Source: Bacteroidota bacterium (lineage in GTDB: Bacteria; Bacteroidota; Rhodothermia; Balneolales; HLUCCA01). Taken from it: 64,000 nt of DNA. The notes beneath the pieces were generated by a model, which was not told where the DNA came from, made no database searches, and saw only the letters and a list, made by a program, of their open reading frames with translations. The stretch spans positions 186,001-250,000 of the forward strand of contig JAFIEZ010000007.1 of assembly GCA_020832235.1 (NCBI GenBank), given 5' to 3'. Position numbers and translations under genes: made by a program. Position 1 is the first letter of the stretch; each line of letters begins with the position of its first letter. Below, piece after piece: positions 8,494 through 17,182 of the stretch.

Positions 8494-9092
8494 CATGGCC
8501 CTTGAGTACCCGGATGCTGGCCGGTACTGTTGGTGTACTGAGCGTAGTCTATGGAGCCCTGCTTCTTCACGGTGACCATGGGCACGGTGGCGGTCATGCG
8601 CATCACCACCATCATCATGATCATGAGCACATGGAGTACACAGCAGTGCTGGATGCACGACCGGAGCAGATTACGTTCATCGAGGCAGTGTATCCGGCCG
8701 GCAGATGGCTGCTGCGTCTGGAAGACAGTGTGTTAAATCTGTATGAAGGTGACGTCCGCTGCGACGGGAGCTTGCCCGATGAGACGCCGGTGCAGATTGC
8801 ATCGCGCCGTGAAGATCGATTGCAGGCCCAATGGCGCACGTTTTTTTCCAATATGACGCCTGATGCACACATTGAGCCCGAAGCAAAAGCAGAATCATAC
8901 GGACTCGACAACCCCGTGAGCTGTATGCGCATCGGTGTCATGCGTAATGACGGAGAAGAGGTTGTACGTATACAATTCGGTGACCTGACCGTACAGGGCA
9001 TGAATCAGTACATCGTTGTAAATACTACCGAAGACATCTTGCTTATTCCGCGGTACTTCTGGCAGCAAGTGCGCCTACAGATGAATTCTTAG
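8490..9092 (+). CDS. DUF4340-like protein with a histidine-rich segment, last gene of the ABC operon
   Basis: About 200 residues with one N-terminal helix (9-25) and a soluble part matching by position and pattern the DUF4340 proteins that follow GldG-like genes. I chose the ATG that overlaps the upstream stop because gaggag lies six bases before it; a TTG seven codons upstream is possible but less likely. Residues 27-47 hold twelve histidines among 21 residues, right after the membrane helix, so the segment should face the periplasm. Such clusters bind Zn, Ni, Co or Cu, which hints at metal sensing or handling, though this is inference. The stop overlaps that of the convergent MFS gene. Confidence 0.75.
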   Translation: MTWPLSTRMLAGTVGVLSVVYGALLLHGDHGHGGGHAHHHHHHDHEHMEYTAVLDARPEQITFIEAVYPAGRWLLRLEDSVLNLYEGDVRCDGSLPDETPVQIASRREDRLQAQWRTFFSNMTPDAHIEPEAKAESYGLDNPVSCMRIGVMRNDGEEVVRIQFGDLTVQGMNQYIVVNTTEDILLIPRYFWQQVRLQMNS

Positions 9093-10576
9093 TTAGTATC
9101 TCGGTCAACCGGTTCTTTCACCATCGACCAGGCCAACGCTGAAATCCCTACTGTTATCGCGCAAATCCACAGCGTAATACTTTTATCAGCAGCATTATTT
9201 ATAGCCTCGCCAACGCCCAAACTAGCTACCAGCTGTGGAAGTACCACACTCAGGTTAAACAGACCCATATACAAGCCCATCTTTGCTTTTGGAATCTTCT
9301 GTGACATAATGGCGAAGGGAAGTGAAATTGTAGCCGCCCATCCAACACCCACAACGGCCATCATGATGTATATCATCACAGCATTCACACCAAGGAAGAG
9401 CACACCAAGATAACCGAATGCCATCACGGCAATAGAGATCATGTGTGTTTTTACGCGACCAATTTTGGCGGCATACGGTTCCAATACGAAGGCTGGTAAC
9501 AGGGCACCAACCAGGTTCAAAAACAGAAAGCTGAGAGAAACGATTCTGCCTAACTGCAGGTCTGTAATTTCCGGAAAGCTGAAATCAACATAGGCATACA
9601 GATAGATAAACATGGTTTGCACGCCGATCCAGGTGAAGGAGTGTGCGGCCAATACCTTCTGAAAACCGATTAAACCTCCGACCTCACGTGAGTGTCCCTC
9701 TTCTTTGGTGAGCAATGCTTTGGTTATAAGCAGCAACGTTGCCACACCAAATACAATTTCCATGATGTAGTACGGTACTGCCGGAACACCCAGCCGTGTG
9801 GCTAAAGCATACACCGAATACCCCGCAAAACCCCAAAGCGGATAAATAATACGGATGATTTCTTCGGCCGAGCTCCCGTCTGATTTGTGATGCTCTTCAG
9901 CCGCCTGTTGTGCCGAGCCCCCGGCCGCAGAGGGTGTTAAATCCGCCGGATCTTCCTCAGCCAGAGTCCGTGGTTCCTTCACAAAGAAAGGGGGTATCAA
10001 TGAAAAGGCCAGTACCAGGAATACACCAAAATAAATTAACGCGAAATTGCCAAAAACAGCGCCAATAGCGTAAGCTAAAACACCAAATGAACCGGAAACA
10101 GTCTGCATCCAGGTATAGCCCTTGGTTCGAGGTCGCCCTTCAGGTGTTACATCGGCAATAATTGAGCGGGTAGGATTAAAACTCACATTTATTGCCAGGT
10201 CAAGCACCAGGGCAATGGTAATAGCTACCCCCAGAATACCATCAATACCCAACGCATCCGTAATGACACCTATATTTGGCAGCGCCAGCAGCATAAGCGC
10301 CGAAAGAACCCCTCCAATCAGAATGAAAGGTCTGCGCCTGCCATCCCAAAACCAAACTTTATCGCTGATGATCCCTACGATAACCTGACCCAGAATTCCA
10401 GCTATCGGTCCCGCCGCCCAAACGAGCCCTACATCTTTGATATCCAGCCCGTATTGCGTACTCAGAATCCAGCTAAGTGCCGAAATCTGTACGGAAAGAG
10501 CAAAACCCATAGCCGTTGCCGGCAAAGCGAGAATAGCGTAGAACTGGTTGGTTAATTTTCGTTGAATCTCTAGCAT
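9089..10576 (-). CDS. MFS transporter, SLC45/sugar-cation symporter-like
   Basis: A 495-residue twelve-helix major facilitator. The start (FYAILALPATAMGFALSVQISALSWIL) and the loop DKVWFWDGRRRPFILIGG are typical of the SLC45/GPH-like group of sucrose and maltose symporters found in Bacteroidota and Rhodothermota, where this transporter often sits by alpha-glucoside genes. A long hydrophilic loop between helices 6 and 7 (about 205-235) is Ala/Ser/Glu-rich. It is transcribed away from a second MFS gene across a 188-base region with a LacI-type palindrome, consistent with sugar-responsive control. No glycosidase lies nearby, so the sugar is only inferred. Confidence 0.85.
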   Translation of the reverse strand: MLEIQRKLTNQFYAILALPATAMGFALSVQISALSWILSTQYGLDIKDVGLVWAAGPIAGILGQVIVGIISDKVWFWDGRRRPFILIGGVLSALMLLALPNIGVITDALGIDGILGVAITIALVLDLAINVSFNPTRSIIADVTPEGRPRTKGYTWMQTVSGSFGVLAYAIGAVFGNFALIYFGVFLVLAFSLIPPFFVKEPRTLAEEDPADLTPSAAGGSAQQAAEEHHKSDGSSAEEIIRIIYPLWGFAGYSVYALATRLGVPAVPYYIMEIVFGVATLLLITKALLTKEEGHSREVGGLIGFQKVLAAHSFTWIGVQTMFIYLYAYVDFSFPEITDLQLGRIVSLSFLFLNLVGALLPAFVLEPYAAKIGRVKTHMISIAVMAFGYLGVLFLGVNAVMIYIMMAVVGVGWAATISLPFAIMSQKIPKAKMGLYMGLFNLSVVLPQLVASLGVGEAINNAADKSITLWICAITVGISALAWSMVKEPVDRDTN

Positions 10577-10658
10577 GATGTTGGTGCAATTATTCTTGTA
10601 TAAGTTGTCGCCTCAGCGATGATGCCTCACATACCGCAATGTGACCTAACGTAAAAAA

Positions 10659-10672
10659 TGTATGCGCTTACA
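10659..10672. promoter_or_regulatory. LacI-family-like operator palindrome
   Basis: TGTATGCGCTTACA is a near-perfect palindrome (one mismatched pair) with the TGTAwGCGCwTACA pattern resembling LacI/GalR-family operators. It lies in the divergent region between the two MFS genes, 83 bases from one start and 92 from the other, where a shared repressor could act. No LacI gene is present in the window. Confidence 0.4.
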
Positions 10673-10764
10673 TTGCATGTAGTTGCATAAATTGCGGGTT
10701 TTTCGTGACTATTCAAAGTTAAAATACCATTCGGTAATACATTCTGGATTTGTGCAGTTACTGA

Positions 10765-12132
10765 ATGATTACTAGGTTACAATCGTTTGTTTGCAAAACT
10801 CCTGAAATAAGACCATTAATACCATTGGAATCACAAAAAAAAGACACCGCAGACCGGCTCTACGATATTCTTACCGACGATGAACTTCGTTCCTGTGAAG
10901 CCATTCCCGAAGAGGCCTGCACGGAGGTGCCCCGCAATTTTACGCTGAATGTAGTCAACGGATCCAGTACAAAGCTTGCAGAAGAGATAATCAGCCCCGG
11001 CGTAACTCTTCCATGGATTCTCTCGGCAATAGGGGCTCCTGCATTCATGGCTGGTCTTCTCGTGCCTATCAAAAATGCGGGATCGCTCATGCCTCAGCTG
11101 CTGGTCTCTGGTAAGATCAGGGCATTTCCTATTCGCAAATACTTCTGGGGAGGAGCCGCCCTCGTACAGGCACTTTGTATGCTGCTGATGGGGGTTTCCG
11201 TGTTGCTTCTGCCCGGTGTCGCCGCTTCTTGGTCGTTAATAGGCCTGCTCTTGCTTTTCAGTGTGGCAAGCGGCGTGGCATCGGTAGCCTTTAAAGACGT
11301 AGTGGCCAAAACAATTCCGAAAGGCACCCGAGGACAAATGCTCGCCTCCCGCGCTTCTTTTGGTGGTGCGCTTTCGCTGGCTGCCGGACTAATACTATTC
11401 TTCTTTGTGGGTGAGGGTGCCGGCAGTGGAACCTATGCCATACTTTTTGGGGTAGCAGCCGCACTTTGGGCCGTTGCCGCCGTCTTGTTTTTTATGATTG
11501 AAGAAGAGCCGGGTGCCGTTGAGGGAGGCAGAAGCCCTGTCTCTGAATTTACCAAAGGACTTGAAATTCTTAAAGAAGATGCGAATTTCAGGATATTTGT
11601 GATTACCCGGGCACTGCTGATGGCAATTCCCCTGGCTACTCCCTTTTATGTGATTATCGGCAAAAACTCGGTGGATGACTCCCTGGCAGCGTTTGGATTG
11701 CTTATCATAACCAACGGGCTTGCGAATATTGTATCGAGTCCGTTCTGGGGACGTTATTCCGACCGTTCATCCAGAAAAATGATGATTGTTACGGCTGCAC
11801 TGGGAATCGGAACCGGACTATACGTACTTAGCTTCGGCTTGTTGCCCGACTCATGGCAGGTAATGTATGCTTTTGTACCGGTCTTCTTCCTCAACGGAAT
11901 GGCTCATGCCGGAGCCCGCCTTTCACGCAAGACCTATCTGGTAGACATGGCACCGGAAAAGGAGAGACCCCTTTATGTCTCACTATCCAACACGCTAATC
12001 GGTTTGTTCACGATTATCGCAGCAGGTATCGGGTTGATCGCTGAGATTTTTTCGATTGAAGCGCTTATCATATTTTTCCTCGCTATGATGGTGCTAAGTG
12101 CACTGTTGTCGTGGCGACTAAAGGAAGTGTAG
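10765..12132 (+). CDS. MFS transporter
   Basis: A 455-residue protein with about twelve hydrophobic helices and a hydrophilic N-terminal extension of ~75 residues that is longer than usual for the family. Recognisable MFS elements are the RKYFWGGAALVQAL start of a helix and the mid-protein SPFWGRYSDRSSRKMMI loop, the motif-A-like copy between helices 8 and 9. Function and substrate are unknown; MFS proteins of this type exist widely as uncharacterised exporters or sugar/drug carriers. Divergent from the SLC45-like gene and possibly co-regulated. The extension could mean the true start is internal, but I see no better-placed Met with a ribosome site. Confidence 0.8.
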   Translation: MITRLQSFVCKTPEIRPLIPLESQKKDTADRLYDILTDDELRSCEAIPEEACTEVPRNFTLNVVNGSSTKLAEEIISPGVTLPWILSAIGAPAFMAGLLVPIKNAGSLMPQLLVSGKIRAFPIRKYFWGGAALVQALCMLLMGVSVLLLPGVAASWSLIGLLLLFSVASGVASVAFKDVVAKTIPKGTRGQMLASRASFGGALSLAAGLILFFFVGEGAGSGTYAILFGVAAALWAVAAVLFFMIEEEPGAVEGGRSPVSEFTKGLEILKEDANFRIFVITRALLMAIPLATPFYVIIGKNSVDDSLAAFGLLIITNGLANIVSSPFWGRYSDRSSRKMMIVTAALGIGTGLYVLSFGLLPDSWQVMYAFVPVFFLNGMAHAGARLSRKTYLVDMAPEKERPLYVSLSNTLIGLFTIIAAGIGLIAEIFSIEALIIFFLAMMVLSALLSWRLKEV

Positions 12133-12227
12133 CAGGATGAATGATGAAACGACTTCGGTTGTTTATTAACGTATACAATCATATAAACATCAAGAAGCCA
12201 ATCATTCACCTAAATAGAAAACATACT

Positions 12228-12479
12228 ATGAATATTCCCTCCAATTGGAAACACGATAACAACATGCTGGTCAGAGAGTTTACACTAGGTAACTTTGTGG
12301 AAGTTGTTGCGTTCGTAAATAAAATTATGCCACTGGCTGAAGATGCCATGCACCACCCGGATATTGACATTTACGGGTACAAAAATATCCGTGTAAAGCT
12401 CACTACTCACGATGCCGGCGCTACGGTCACAGATAAAGATATAAAGCTGGCCGAAGCCATTAATGGCATAGCGGACTAA
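12228..12479 (+). CDS. 4a-hydroxytetrahydrobiopterin (pterin carbinolamine) dehydratase
   Basis: An 83-residue protein of the PCD/DCoH family, which dehydrates 4a-carbinolamine tetrahydropterin after aromatic amino acid hydroxylation. The hallmark EDAMHHPDIDIYGYKNIRVKLTTHD region holds the catalytic HHP (about 43-45) and the conserved downstream strand; the D-K-D-I-KLAEAIN C-terminal helix is also typical. I used the internal ATG because the sequence before it (starting 87 bases upstream) is basic, unconserved-looking and outside the family's usual ~85-110 residues. No aromatic hydroxylase is seen nearby; many bacteria carry an orphan copy with a possible role in molybdopterin or folate maintenance. 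Confidence 0.85.
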   Translation: MNIPSNWKHDNNMLVREFTLGNFVEVVAFVNKIMPLAEDAMHHPDIDIYGYKNIRVKLTTHDAGATVTDKDIKLAEAINGIAD

Positions 12480-12485
12480 CATCAT

Positions 12486-12545
12486 ACGCTACAGGGTTTT
12501 AGCTTGTCAGCTAAGACCCTAAGCGTATTCGGGGCTTATTTTTTT
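12486..12545. terminator. Hairpin and T-run between convergent genes
   Basis: A long imperfect stem pairs 12486-12503 with 12510-12526 (outer ACGCT/AGCGT arms and inner 11-base arms with one G-T pair, six-base loop). An eight-base T-run follows at 12538-12545 on the plus strand. This should end transcription of the carbinolamine dehydratase gene; the T-run overlaps the last codons of the convergent glycosylase gene. Confidence 0.6.
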
Positions 12546-13486
12546 GCCAATTTTCGTCGCTTTTCACTCAAAACCCAGTCGGCAAAAAGGTATTCCAGAG
12601 CAGCTGCTTCATACCCTTTCCAGGCAGCAATCATCTTTTGAAACGCCTTCTCACTCGTAGCGTTAGGGTTTCCGCCGTAATTACGGATAATCCAATAACG
12701 CAACCCTCGCTCCTCACCTTTTTCCAGGCGACTTGGAAAAAACGCATCAGGTCGGTTTCGATACAGCATCAGATCTTGTGCGGTGGTAGGACCAAACCCT
12801 CGAATTTTGGTGACGCGCTCATAAAATGCTTCCGGTGGTAAGACCTCCAGCTCATCCATATTCACATTACCCGACATAATTTCATGAGCGAGACCCACCA
12901 CATATTCACCCTTCCGCAATGACAGACCATATTTTTTCATAGATTCAGGGTCTGCACCTATGAGCTGAGCGGGCCTCGGCCAACTAGCTACCGGACCGCC
13001 TTGTCCATCCAGCCGCTGCCCATATCCCTCACGCACGCCATACACCATCTTTCGGGCCGTAGGTTTATGAGAAATCTGCGTTTGAATTACCCGGTTCATG
13101 GCATCCTCGAAGAAATTAGCCCGCGCCATACGCTTGAAACCGTGAAATTCTTGAAATTTCGGGGCCAAAACCGGATCATTCGCCGCCGCTTCATACAGCG
13201 GGTTCAGATCAATATCACATCCCAGAATACGACGGATAGCTGTCGTGGCGGCTTCCTGCTCTTCTCTACTGACGGGATCATGGGCCGAGATGGTAAACTC
13301 AGGGGTCTCCGGATCTCCGTTAAAACGTATGGTCATGAGCACATCTCGTTCGCCAACGGGTATAGGGCGCGTGAATCCCTGCTCAAAAATAAGCATCGGA
13401 TCGTGTTCATGATCGAAATATTGGTCGATATCCAGACACAGGAAAAAATCGTGAGGTGCGATGGATGGTATGGTCCAATGCTGCAT
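12536..13486 (-). CDS. AlkA-like HhH-GPD DNA glycosylase, apparently without the usual catalytic Asp
   Basis: A 316-residue protein with an N-terminal AlkA-like half and a C-terminal HhH-GPD half (about 125-270). The segment RANFFEDAMNRVIQTQISHKPTARKMV is the expected start of the HhH-GPD domain, and IRGFGPTTAQDLMLYR is the helix-hairpin-helix. These enzymes excise alkylated bases such as 3-methyladenine. In AlkA and EndoIII an Asp follows the hairpin at a fixed spacing; here the matching stretch reads PDAFFPSRLEK, which puts Ser/Arg at the catalytic place. The nearby Asp is five residues early. It may be an unusual glycosylase or a DNA-binding relic. It is convergent to the carbinolamine dehydratase gene. 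Confidence 0.75.
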   Translation of the reverse strand: MQHWTIPSIAPHDFFLCLDIDQYFDHEHDPMLIFEQGFTRPIPVGERDVLMTIRFNGDPETPEFTISAHDPVSREEQEAATTAIRRILGCDIDLNPLYEAAANDPVLAPKFQEFHGFKRMARANFFEDAMNRVIQTQISHKPTARKMVYGVREGYGQRLDGQGGPVASWPRPAQLIGADPESMKKYGLSLRKGEYVVGLAHEIMSGNVNMDELEVLPPEAFYERVTKIRGFGPTTAQDLMLYRNRPDAFFPSRLEKGEERGLRYWIIRNYGGNPNATSEKAFQKMIAAWKGYEAAALEYLFADWVLSEKRRKLAKK

Positions 13487-13705
13487 GTAGTGATATATTT
13501 TGATAAAAATTTGGGTCTTACGCTGCTGCTATGCATTACCTAATCGAAGGACTGTCCAAATACAGATACGTAGCAGGCCTGCACTAGGGTGCTATTTCTG
13601 TAAAACAAAGACTACAACTATCTGTTAAACGCACTCACAGCCACGCCATAATCGACATTCGTAACGCTATTGCAATAACTTGATCGCTCTACAACGACCT
13701 TAACC

Positions 13706-14071
13706 TTAATATACATTCAACAGTTTCATGGCCAGAAAGAAGTACACGGAAACAGCAACAGCCAGCCATGGACTGGGTTTGATGGGGATGTATTTCCATC
13801 GCGATAAGGTCGGGAGTACCACGAATAAGAGGAATACGGCCAGCATCAACATCCAGATACCAACCTGGCGAATCAAATAAAGCCGGATCCAATCGTACAC
13901 AACCCCCATCATATTGCCGAATGCCGACCAGCTTTGAAAAGCACGCCCTAGTCGGGACAAAAAGTCCACATCCCACAACAGCAGGTGCAGAAAGAGACCT
14001 ATCAGTATGACAATGGAGTATAAAATAGCTTGCTGACGCTTGAGCATATGAAATCGCTGAGTTTGAATCAT
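13706..14071 (-). CDS. Small membrane protein of unknown function
   Basis: A 121-residue protein with three clear hydrophobic helices (about 15-32, 68-86, 101-117) and basic loops, so likely an inner-membrane protein. I do not recognise a family. A second Met at residue 9, just before KRQQ, is an alternative start. It lies downstream of the DNA ligase on the same strand after a 48-base gap and could be the last gene of that transcript. Confidence 0.55.
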   Translation of the reverse strand: MIQTQRFHMLKRQQAILYSIVILIGLFLHLLLWDVDFLSRLGRAFQSWSAFGNMMGVVYDWIRLYLIRQVGIWMLMLAVFLLFVVLPTLSRWKYIPIKPSPWLAVAVSVYFFLAMKLLNVY

Positions 14072-14119
14072 CGGTGGACGGATGTCGAATTGAAGTGCGT
14101 GAATTTACGCAAATTTGAC

Positions 14120-15877
14120 TTACGGGATGCTAAATGCAGCCTGGGGTATGCGCTTTTTGTCAGCTTTTTCGTTGAAAAGGCGTTCTACCTCGGCGAGCGA
14201 GTCGGTTTCGCGCGGAGATTTATCCCATCGAATGGCTCTAAATCGTGGAAATCGCAGCGTGTAACCGGCTTTGGTGCGTTTATTGAGCTGAATTTCATCG
14301 AACTCGATTTCGACCACGATGTGAGGTTCGATGGAGAGGGTTGGGCCAAACCGCTCTCGGACTAGTGGCTTAATTGCTGCATTCAGTTTCTTGAGCTCAT
14401 CGTCGGTATATCCTCCGTAAGCCTTACCGATGGGAACAAAGTCTTGTTCATATCGCTCGTCGTCACTCACCCGAATGCCCAGGGTGAAATCTGAATAAGT
14501 CCCCCCACGCTTTCCGCTGCCGGCTGTGGCATAAAGAATCACAGTGTCCAGTGAGCCGCCGGGTTTCTTAACCTTTAACCACGATTTCTTTCGCTGGCCA
14601 AACTCATACGGACTATCTTTGTGTTTAAGGATGAGTCCTTCATTGCCGTGTGAAAGGGCTCGTTCAAACAGTCGATCGATGTCTTCCTGTGATTGTATGG
14701 TTTCCTGGTCCACCAATGGGATCTGATACTGAGTACACAATGCCTCAAGTATTTGTCGCCTCAGACCAAGGGGCATTTCGAACAATGTTCCGTCGCCATG
14801 AATACGGCCTGCGTTGTCTTCGGCTGATGCAACCTGAGGTTCTGCATAAACCACATCGAAAGCAACGAAAATAACGGGATGTTGCTTCAGCAGTTTTTGG
14901 GATGGTTTCTTAACCCCCATCCGTTTTTGTAACTGCTGAAAAGACTGAATCGTATTCTCCCTGAAAACACAAATTTCGCCGTCGAGTACCGTAGGAGGGA
15001 GGTTTTTACCGGTATAGATTTCAGTAATTTCCGGGAAGGAGGCGCTGATGTCGTTCAGGTCCCGCGAGAACAGCATCACGTTCTCGTGGCTCACATGAAG
15101 CTGACAACGCATTCCGTCGAACTTTTCCTCGGCGATGTAGGCTGAAATATCTTCTGTTGCGCGGGATTCGACCGGGGAGGCCAGCATAAATGCAATAGGC
15201 TGAAACAGGGTGAATCGTGCCTTTTCAAGGGTTCTGTTTCGGGCCATAACCGCCGTTTTCCCCAGGCTTCCGGTGATCATGTGGGTGTAGCGAATGGTTT
15301 CGGCATCGCAGTTAAACGCCTCCGCAATGGCATTCAGAATGCTGCGGGTTTCAAAGCCTATGCGAAGACTTCCTCCACCCAGTACACGCAGGAAATACTT
15401 GATTTCCATAGGGGACAGGTCGCGCCAAACCTCCATCAGAAAGGCCTCTTTATCCTCACGTTTTCGGAGTGCCGCCAGCGTTTCGAAACGTTGCTCTACA
15501 TCGTTAAGACTCAACCGAACATCCACCCTTCGTTTGGTTCGGGCCACGTCGAGATTCTCCATGAGCTTTTCGATGGTTTCGGAGGCGCTGCCGGTGGCGA
15601 TTCTACTGGGACGAAACACCAGCTCGTAGTCGATCTCCAGAAATGTTGCGGCGCAGACAGCGATAGTTCGGTGCCCTATTGCGGCGCGACGTCCGGAAGT
15701 TGTGCTGAAAGCGCCTTCTCCGAGGAAGCCCACGGCCCGGTCAAGGTCAGTATCCTCCGTCAGCGTTTGTAGGTATGCAGCGCACAGGCGAACTTTATCA
15801 GTGGTCCGTCGCGTTTCGGCCAACTCCTGGGCAACCCGTGCAAATTCGTAAAAGTGTGAGGATGTAGACATACACAA
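14120..15877 (-). CDS. ATP-dependent DNA ligase (ligase/exonuclease-associated type)
   Basis: A 585-residue bacterial ATP-dependent ligase that seals nicks via a lysyl-AMP intermediate. It has an N-terminal helical DNA-binding domain (about 1-225, with IKYFLRVLGGGSLRIG), then the adenylation domain with EEKFDGMR placing catalytic Lys252, LDGEICVF (motif III) near 298-304, GLILKHKDSPYEFG and the SWLKVKK motif V, and a C-terminal OB-fold. This layout matches the ligases that pair with a beta-lactamase-fold exonuclease in DNA damage response loci, and such an exonuclease lies 3.3 kb upstream on the same strand. A MacAB-like exporter lies between them. It would supplement NAD-dependent LigA. Confidence 0.9.
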   Translation of the reverse strand: MCMSTSSHFYEFARVAQELAETRRTTDKVRLCAAYLQTLTEDTDLDRAVGFLGEGAFSTTSGRRAAIGHRTIAVCAATFLEIDYELVFRPSRIATGSASETIEKLMENLDVARTKRRVDVRLSLNDVEQRFETLAALRKREDKEAFLMEVWRDLSPMEIKYFLRVLGGGSLRIGFETRSILNAIAEAFNCDAETIRYTHMITGSLGKTAVMARNRTLEKARFTLFQPIAFMLASPVESRATEDISAYIAEEKFDGMRCQLHVSHENVMLFSRDLNDISASFPEITEIYTGKNLPPTVLDGEICVFRENTIQSFQQLQKRMGVKKPSQKLLKQHPVIFVAFDVVYAEPQVASAEDNAGRIHGDGTLFEMPLGLRRQILEALCTQYQIPLVDQETIQSQEDIDRLFERALSHGNEGLILKHKDSPYEFGQRKKSWLKVKKPGGSLDTVILYATAGSGKRGGTYSDFTLGIRVSDDERYEQDFVPIGKAYGGYTDDELKKLNAAIKPLVRERFGPTLSIEPHIVVEIEFDEIQLNKRTKAGYTLRFPRFRAIRWDKSPRETDSLAEVERLFNEKADKKRIPQAAFSIP

Positions 15878-15964
15878 GTATAACCATCAGCAAGTGATAT
15901 TGCGTTTCGCATCAGGGTCTTTCCGTGAAGGGGGAAATACTCCCAAGGCTAAGACGGCACCTTA

Positions 15965-17182
15965 CTATTCCCTTCTGAGCGCTTCAATAGGATCCAGCCG
16001 CGCGGCTTTCCAGGCGGGATAAAACCCGAAGAATAGTCCTACCGCCGCCGATACACTCACGGCCGTAAACATGGCTTCGGTTGAGAACAGCGCCGGCCAG
16101 CCGGCATAGCTGGCAATGAGTTCCGTTGCAATGGCGCCAAGCGCGATGCCGCCAAGTCCGCCGAGCAGACAAAGAATCACCGATTCGATGAGAAACTGAA
16201 GCATTACGTCGCGCCCGCGGGCACCTACCGACAACCGCAGCCCTATTTCGCGGGTACGCTCTGTTACACTCACCAGCATGACATTCATAATTCCAATGCC
16301 GCCCACAAGCAGTGATACCCCCGCGATGGATGCCAGCAGAACGGTCATTACTCTGGATGTTTCCGTGGCTGCCTGAGCAACTTCTTCTTGCGTCTGCACG
16401 GTGAAATCATCTTCCTGGTACGGGGCAAGTCCATGCCTTTCGCGTAGCAGGTCGGTGATTTTAGCCTGGGCTATTTCCATACTTTGCTGATTGAAAACCT
16501 GCACATTAATGACCATGGCGTGTGAGCGACCCGATATCCGCTGAAACGCCGTGGTGTAGGGTACCAGTACGATGTCGTCTTGAACCGAGCCCATGAGCGA
16601 CATCCCTTTCGGTGCAAGCACACCAATTACAGTAAGAGGAAGCCCGCGTACGCGGATGGTTTCTCCAATAGGGTCGGCTCCCTCAAAGAGCTCATCCACA
16701 ATGGTCTGACCAACAACGGCAACCAGCGCTGCTCGCTCAACGTCTTCCTCGGTGTACATTTCGCCGCTTTCAATAGGCCATTGCCTGATTTGCAGATAAT
16801 CGGCCGACTGACCGTAAATGCGCGTGAACCAGTTACGGTTCCCATACACAAGTACGCGTTGAGATCGTACTTCCGGACTGGCCGCGATTACTTCCGGGAT
16901 TTCATCACGGATGGCGTGTGCGTCTTCAACGGTTAGGGTGTTGGCGCTGCCTCCTCCAATGCTGACCCCACCCAGTTGCCGGGCACCGGGGAAAACCAAT
17001 ACCACATTCTGACCAAGCCGGTTAACCTGTTCTTCAACCTCCGACTTGGCACCTTGTCCCAGCCCGACCATGGTAATCACCGCCGCCACACCAATGATGA
17101 TTCCTAAGGCCGTGAGCAATGTTCGCATGGTATTGCGGCGCAGTGCTTTAATTGCAGTTATCGGAACAGCAGATAGTTTCAT
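15965..17182 (-). CDS. MacB-like ABC transporter permease (FtsX fold)
   Basis: A 405-residue inner-membrane protein with one N-terminal helix (about 20-40), a large periplasmic MacB-PCD domain (about 45-275) and three C-terminal FtsX helices. Typical markers are RTLLTALGIIIGVAAVI at the start, GIMNVMLVSVTERTREIGLR before the second helix, and LDPIEALR at the end. It works as a mechanotransmission protein that drives a periplasmic adaptor and TolC-like channel. Its start overlaps the stop of the ATPase gene by four bases. Here permease and ATPase are separate polypeptides, unlike E. coli MacB. Substrate is unknown. Confidence 0.93.
   Translation of the reverse strand: MKLSAVPITAIKALRRNTMRTLLTALGIIIGVAAVITMVGLGQGAKSEVEEQVNRLGQNVVLVFPGARQLGGVSIGGGSANTLTVEDAHAIRDEIPEVIAASPEVRSQRVLVYGNRNWFTRIYGQSADYLQIRQWPIESGEMYTEEDVERAALVAVVGQTIVDELFEGADPIGETIRVRGLPLTVIGVLAPKGMSLMGSVQDDIVLVPYTTAFQRISGRSHAMVINVQVFNQQSMEIAQAKITDLLRERHGLAPYQEDDFTVQTQEEVAQAATETSRVMTVLLASIAGVSLLVGGIGIMNVMLVSVTERTREIGLRLSVGARGRDVMLQFLIESVILCLLGGLGGIALGAIATELIASYAGWPALFSTEAMFTAVSVSAAVGLFFGFYPAWKAARLDPIEALRRE

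Noticed and set aside
13001-13543. 180-codon plus-strand frame
   Set aside because: It lies opposite the glycosylase HhH-GPD region, which is clearly coding.
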